This document shows, in pieces, positions 17,069 to 20,541 of a DNA stretch of 20,541 nucleotides. Location: the NCBI GenBank assembly GCA_003427395.1, contig BFEA01000127.1:1743825-1764365 (forward strand). Direction: 5' to 3'. The DNA is from Chara braunii (lineage: Eukaryota; Streptophyta; Charophyceae; Charales; Characeae). The notes below the pieces were generated by a model. It was not told the DNA's origin. It made no database searches and was given only the letters and a program-made list of their open reading frames with translations. The first letter of the stretch is position 1; each line of letters starts with the position of its first letter. A program made the position numbers and the translations under genes.

Positions 17069-17546
17069 GAGGAAGACGGGAGGCGAGATTGCAACCCGTA
17101 ATCCGCGCCAAGGCCTCTGTGGGAGGTTCGCCCCACCAATTGCGGGAGCGCTGCCGGAGCCTAGGCGAGGCTCTGGAGGTAGGGAACTGAAAGGTGACCT
17201 TTTGTTTTTGCTTTATACCTCTTGGTATAACCCCTACTTGTATGTCCTGTTATGTTGGCTGAGTATACTGTGTGCAACCCTATTTTGATTTTGGTTCAAC
17301 TGACAGGACACAAGTCAGACTTAATAAAGGAATGTGTGTGCAATCGCAGTTTCAGTGTTGTTGATTGCCCGAAGGCAGATTGTGAACACAAGGGGTTGCG
17401 TCTGGGGAAAGGGTGGGTGAAAGGTGGTTTTGCTTGAGCGTGAATGGGTCCTATGGGGTCAGACGAGTTCCATAAGATTGGACGGCCTGACCGCTGTGTT
17501 TTATTTTTTGAATTGCATGGAGAGTCAGACCAGTTCCATAAGATTG
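17069..17546. other. Unassigned sequence with a hairpin and a 26-bp direct repeat
   Basis: TTATACC/GGTATAA with a 4-nt loop lies at 17213-17230. A 26-bp sequence (GTCAGAC, one variable base, AGTTCCATAAGATTGGAC) occurs at 17458-17483 and again at 17524-17549, ending at the LTR. On the minus strand the ORF1 frame entering from beyond the LTR stops within this repeat (TGA at about 17526-17528). No LINE ORF2 (endonuclease/RT) is seen further left. Confidence 0.5.
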
Positions 17547-17551
17547 GACAG
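17547..17551 (+). repeat. GACAG, left copy of probable target-site duplication
   Basis: This 5-nt word is repeated at 18218-18222. Deleting the LTR with one copy gives a minus-strand reading that passes from DESL to SNLMELV and a stop without a frame break, supporting a clean insertion. The first LTR copy also ends in GACAG, so the exact LTR ends remain ambiguous. Confidence 0.5.
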
Positions 17552-18222
17552 TCATTGCGACTGCTTGCGTATGTTTGCATTGCGAGTCGATATGAGTTAG
17601 CCCTGCGTCCGCACGATTTTTATACTAAGCCTCGCGCGCGACGCCCATCCGATTTTCGCATCGGAAAGTTATGGGTTGGTTACCGAGGGACTAGGAGAGT
17701 TGTCGCGTTGTTCGTGTTGTGTCGTTTGTGCAATGTGTGCGCGCGCGTATGTATTATTTTTGTGTTCGTAGAGTGGTGAGCGCGTGGTGTGTGGGATGCG
17801 TCCTAGTCGACCGACGTCGAGCCACACTTGGGACTTCAGCCCCCCAAGATGTCGGCCCGCGTGCGGGTCCGATAGGCGTATTACCGCGCGTACCCCCTAT
17901 GCTACAGTGAACGAGAAACGCCCTCGGCTGGTCCACCTCTGCGATTGCAACCGAGTAGCTTTCATACTGTGGACTGGTGGCTCGGCGGGGATACGTCCAC
18001 CGAAGGGAGGTGACAGCTCCCGTAAGGTGGAGGTAAGTCGTGCCTCGCGTAGGCCCTATCCTGTCGTAGGGGTTCGCGAGAGGTATGGCTGGCGCACTCG
18101 GCCGGAGCGGCCTAAGGAAGCTCCATTTGTGTGTCCGTGACGAGGTTGGTCCAACTCCTGCGTGACGCGGCCGAGAGGGTCCCATGCTGCCACGTGCGGT
18201 GTCGGACCGATGCGCTCGACAG
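17552..18222 (+). repeat. Isolated (solo) LTR of the same gypsy family
   Basis: Same orientation and nearly full length compared with 1616-2285, at about 94-95% identity. It is not preceded by a polypurine tract or followed by a primer-binding site; right of it lies LINE ORF1 sequence. GACAG is found just before it (17547-17551) and as its last bases (18218-18222). A solo LTR produced by LTR-LTR recombination is the simplest reading. A 5' splice-site-like GAG then GTAAGT lies at 18031-18038. Confidence 0.8.
18218..18222 (+). repeat. GACAG, right copy of probable target-site duplication
   Basis: Partner of 17547-17551. It may instead be the LTR terminus itself, because the 5' LTR of the large element also ends CTCGACAG. 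Confidence 0.45.
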
Positions 18223-20541
18223 CGATTCGTCTTGTGGTGGCGACACAGGGAGTTCATGGGCTGTCCGGAGTTCCATGTCTGTGTGGAGGTCTTGACCATG
18301 TGGTTGGCCAGTCAGCTGTAAGGCCTGATCCATTGCTAGCGGCTGCTCCCTCGACAGTTCTGCCGGCCCTGAAGGCGTTGGCTCGTTGTTCTGTGCTAGA
18401 ATCTCCTTTAGCTTGGTAAGCCAATATTCCATGTAGCCCGCCACAACTTTGACCGCCCCCCCTGTGTTTGGCTGGGTCTGTTGTGTTGTAGGGGGTAGCG
18501 GAGGCCCTGTCATTGCGGGTTGGAGCGGCTGGAGCTGATGTTGAGCCGGGGCACTTGGGAGCGACGCTTTCCGGGCTGGAGGCAGATCCAGTTCTGAGGT
18601 CCTTGGTTGGGGTTGTGAGTCGGCGGGCAGAGAACCCTCTGTTCCCAGGTCTGTGGCACCCAGGACTACAGGAAGGAGCAGGCTTTGGGGGGTTTCCTGT
18701 CCCAGCCAGTCTGCTGAGGCAGCGGGTAGAGAGCCCTCTGTTCTCAGATCTGTGATAACCGGCGTCGCAGGCTCCGGTGGGACCATTACAGGGTCTGCCT
18801 TCCATGTGTCTTTTGCAAACTGCTGAACTGCGACTTTCGTCTGCTGTGGTTTTCCGGGTTTTCGTGCTTGTTCTTTTGGATTTGTTGGACCCTTTCGATG
18901 TCCTGTAATCGTCTTGGACCCGGGTCCGCCAGGGTTGTAGTGGTCGGTGTCGGCTGCATTGTCAAGTCTGTTGTCGGTGTTTGTGGAGAGGCCACTGGGT
19001 TCCCTTGTGGCTTGGCCCCTTGAGAGGCTGGATGGTGCAGTTGGAGTGTGCCTTCCGTCCGTGAATTGCTTGCGGTGTCGTTTTCGTTCTGTTGCGCTGG
19101 GGCGGGGGGCAAGATGGCTGTGCTCTTAGTCTGATCCGTCGCGGGCTGTGTTGCGCTTGGGCCAGATGTCAACTGTTTTTTGTTGTAGCTGCCTTTCCCC
19201 AGTGTCTCTTTCTGTTTCATCCTGGGTTTCGGTGTATGTATTGCTGTGCTCTGTGGTGTGGCTTTGGGGTCCCCATCTCCCTTCCAGACCCAAAACCCAG
19301 GCTGTCGAGATTCCCCTTCCCTGAACAACCATCCTTTGAGGCCGGGCTCTTCCGGGAGCCATATGCCCTGTAATGTGCGGTGGGGGGTGATGAGTCCGGT
19401 CAGGGCTTTTCGAGGCAAGTTCGGGCAGGCAGCGTCGGTGCACAGATGTCCCTGCAGCTTACATGCGTAGCACCATGGATCTTGTGAGTGGCTCCGGGGT
19501 ACTGAGTATGTCTTGCCCTGATATGCATAGGTCCATTCGCCATTGAGAGGGAGAGGTTTTTGGGGTCCTAGTCCATGGCCACAAGCAATGAGTCATCCCT
19601 GTTTGATACGAATTGAGGAAGGTCATGGATGAACCCTTTCACCGGCGCGATCCTTTGCAGGTCTGCGAGGATCTCACCCTGCACATTGATAGGAGCGTAC
19701 CTGAATTCGATCCAAAAGTTGTTTTTCATTAACAAATCTCTCCTATCATCAGATGTTAGGGGGGGGTGGCGGGGACCATTGTCTGACCCGGACCGGTGCC
19801 GATTTGAAGGACAATTGCTTAAGGTTGAGCAGTCTGACCCTGTCCGCCGGATAGAGTGACAGTACCGTCGCTGTGGAAGGTCCTGCTGTTTCAACCAGAA
19901 AGTGGTCGTGCACATCCTTATCTGAAATTTTGACAGTGCGCAGCCGTGTTTGTACCCATTTCAATTTCTCATTCATGTGGACCGAGGCGACCTCCTTGGC
20001 AAACACGAATTGCATTGCACTGTGTGAGTAAACCACTGTTTTCGCCGCCATGGCTGGAGCAGAAAACAGTGAGAGAGGGTACACAAACCCATCATCTTCC
20101 TGAAACTTTTTTTTGGGGGGCACATGCAATTTGTAGATGAATTGCGCTCGCAGTGGGTGAATGGGGTCTAGTGAGAGGAGCTGATTGGCGTGAGGTTGTC
20201 CCGGGGCTGTCAAGGCCGCCATCAATGCCGGTGACTGGGCAGGGCAGCCAGCCGGCGGTGCAGCAGCCGGGGGGGACGGCCTTGCTACCCATTGCTGTGG
20301 TTGGGGGGCCGCTGTTGGAATCGCTCTGATGGATTGCGATTTGGAGAGGATGTCTTTATAGGAGGGCTGGTCCCCCCCCGGGGTAATTTTTGCTTGGGTT
20401 CTCCCCTTGGTCGATGTTTCTCCTGGGGGACAGTTTTCCCTTTCATCTTGGGACCGATCACGGGGTTGTTGCCGCAGGGGTGATTTGTGCCGGTGTCTGT
20501 TGACCAGAGCCGCCCCTTCGATGTGCCCCATCCGTGGTGAC
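18223..20541 (-). pseudogene. LINE ORF1-like protein with CCHC zinc knuckle (frameshifted, partial)
   Basis: The N-terminal part (20531 down to about 19760; frame still open at the window edge) contains PSYKDILSKSQSIRA and later VYSHSAMQFVFAKEVASV and KWVQTRLRTVKISDKDV. A 1-nt shift in a C run near 19760 leads to NNFWIEFRYAPINVQGEIL and FIHDLPQFVSNRDDSLLVAMD. A 1-nt loss near 19573 leads to GEWTYAYQGKTY and WCYACKLQGHLCTDAACPN (19425-19472), a CX2CX4HX6C knuckle. Another 1-nt shift near 18838 leads to the tail, with YMEYWLTKLKEILAQNN and DESL at the LTR. The DUF4283 plus zinc-knuckle layout is typical of plant LINE ORF1, which binds element RNA. At least three 1-nt shifts make this copy non-functional. 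Confidence 0.7.

Larger units (their letters stand above)
17526..20541 (-). mobile_element. LINE (L1-type) fragment, ORF1 region, interrupted by a solo LTR
   Basis: The minus-strand protein of 18223-20541 has the layout of plant L1-type ORF1 proteins: an RNA-binding-like region followed by a zinc knuckle and a long proline-, serine- and threonine-rich tail. The 5' end runs off the window at 20541. To the left, after the solo LTR, the frame stops at about 17526. No ORF2 follows, so this is a partial element. The left edge of the LINE is unknown. Confidence 0.65.

Noticed and set aside
17296-17580. 94-codon minus-strand ORF with repeated ILWN motif
   Set aside because: The repeat comes from the 26-bp direct repeat, and the ORF crosses into the LTR; not an independent gene.
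1616-18222. One 16.6-kb element bounded by the two LTR copies
   Set aside because: The right copy lies within LINE ORF1 sequence, has no polypurine tract before it and has its own flanking repeats, so the two LTRs are better explained as separate insertions.

Overview
The window looks like a transposon-dense nuclear region of a green plant or streptophyte alga. The sequence shows a Ty3/gypsy LTR retrotransposon primed by a plant-type tRNA-Asp, an L1-type LINE ORF1 with a zinc knuckle, and a piece closely matching plant U6 snRNA. The phrasing of the Gag and extra-ORF proteins reminds me of Chara braunii (Charophyceae) repeats; this is recollection, not a search result. No intact single-copy host gene is evident.

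Layout. 1-1615: sequence I cannot assign, with an (AT)12 run and a tight cluster of hairpins just before the LTR. 1616-11778: a decayed gypsy element on the + strand. It has a 5' LTR (1616-2285), a tRNA-Asp primer-binding site (2287-2305), a leader containing a TATAAAAG box, gag (2711-4712), protease (4713-5540), reverse transcriptase/RNase H/integrase (5541-8702), and a further long ORF (8892-11778). The catalytic residues are nearly all still readable, but the frame is broken many times by 1-nt indels and nonsense codons. No matching 3' LTR is found where it should be.

11779-17546: about 5.8 kb with no convincing gene except two short ORFs with hydrophobic segments. It is rich in short perfect hairpins and contains a U6 snRNA-like sequence (14912-14991) and a tRNA-like cloverleaf (13686-13766). 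17552-18222: a second copy of the gypsy LTR, alone, inserted in a minus-strand LINE ORF1 (18223-20541, running off the right edge) and flanked by GACAG repeats. Removing the LTR and one GACAG restores an open reading frame across the junction.

Most interesting: the ORF downstream of pol is not env-like. It reads as a second, different Gag-like protein (capsid-like helical block, proline/acidic linkers, coiled coil, degenerate zinc knuckle), and a good branch point, pyrimidine tract and 3' splice site sit just before its ATG. The element may therefore have encoded two Gag-type proteins, the second from a spliced RNA.
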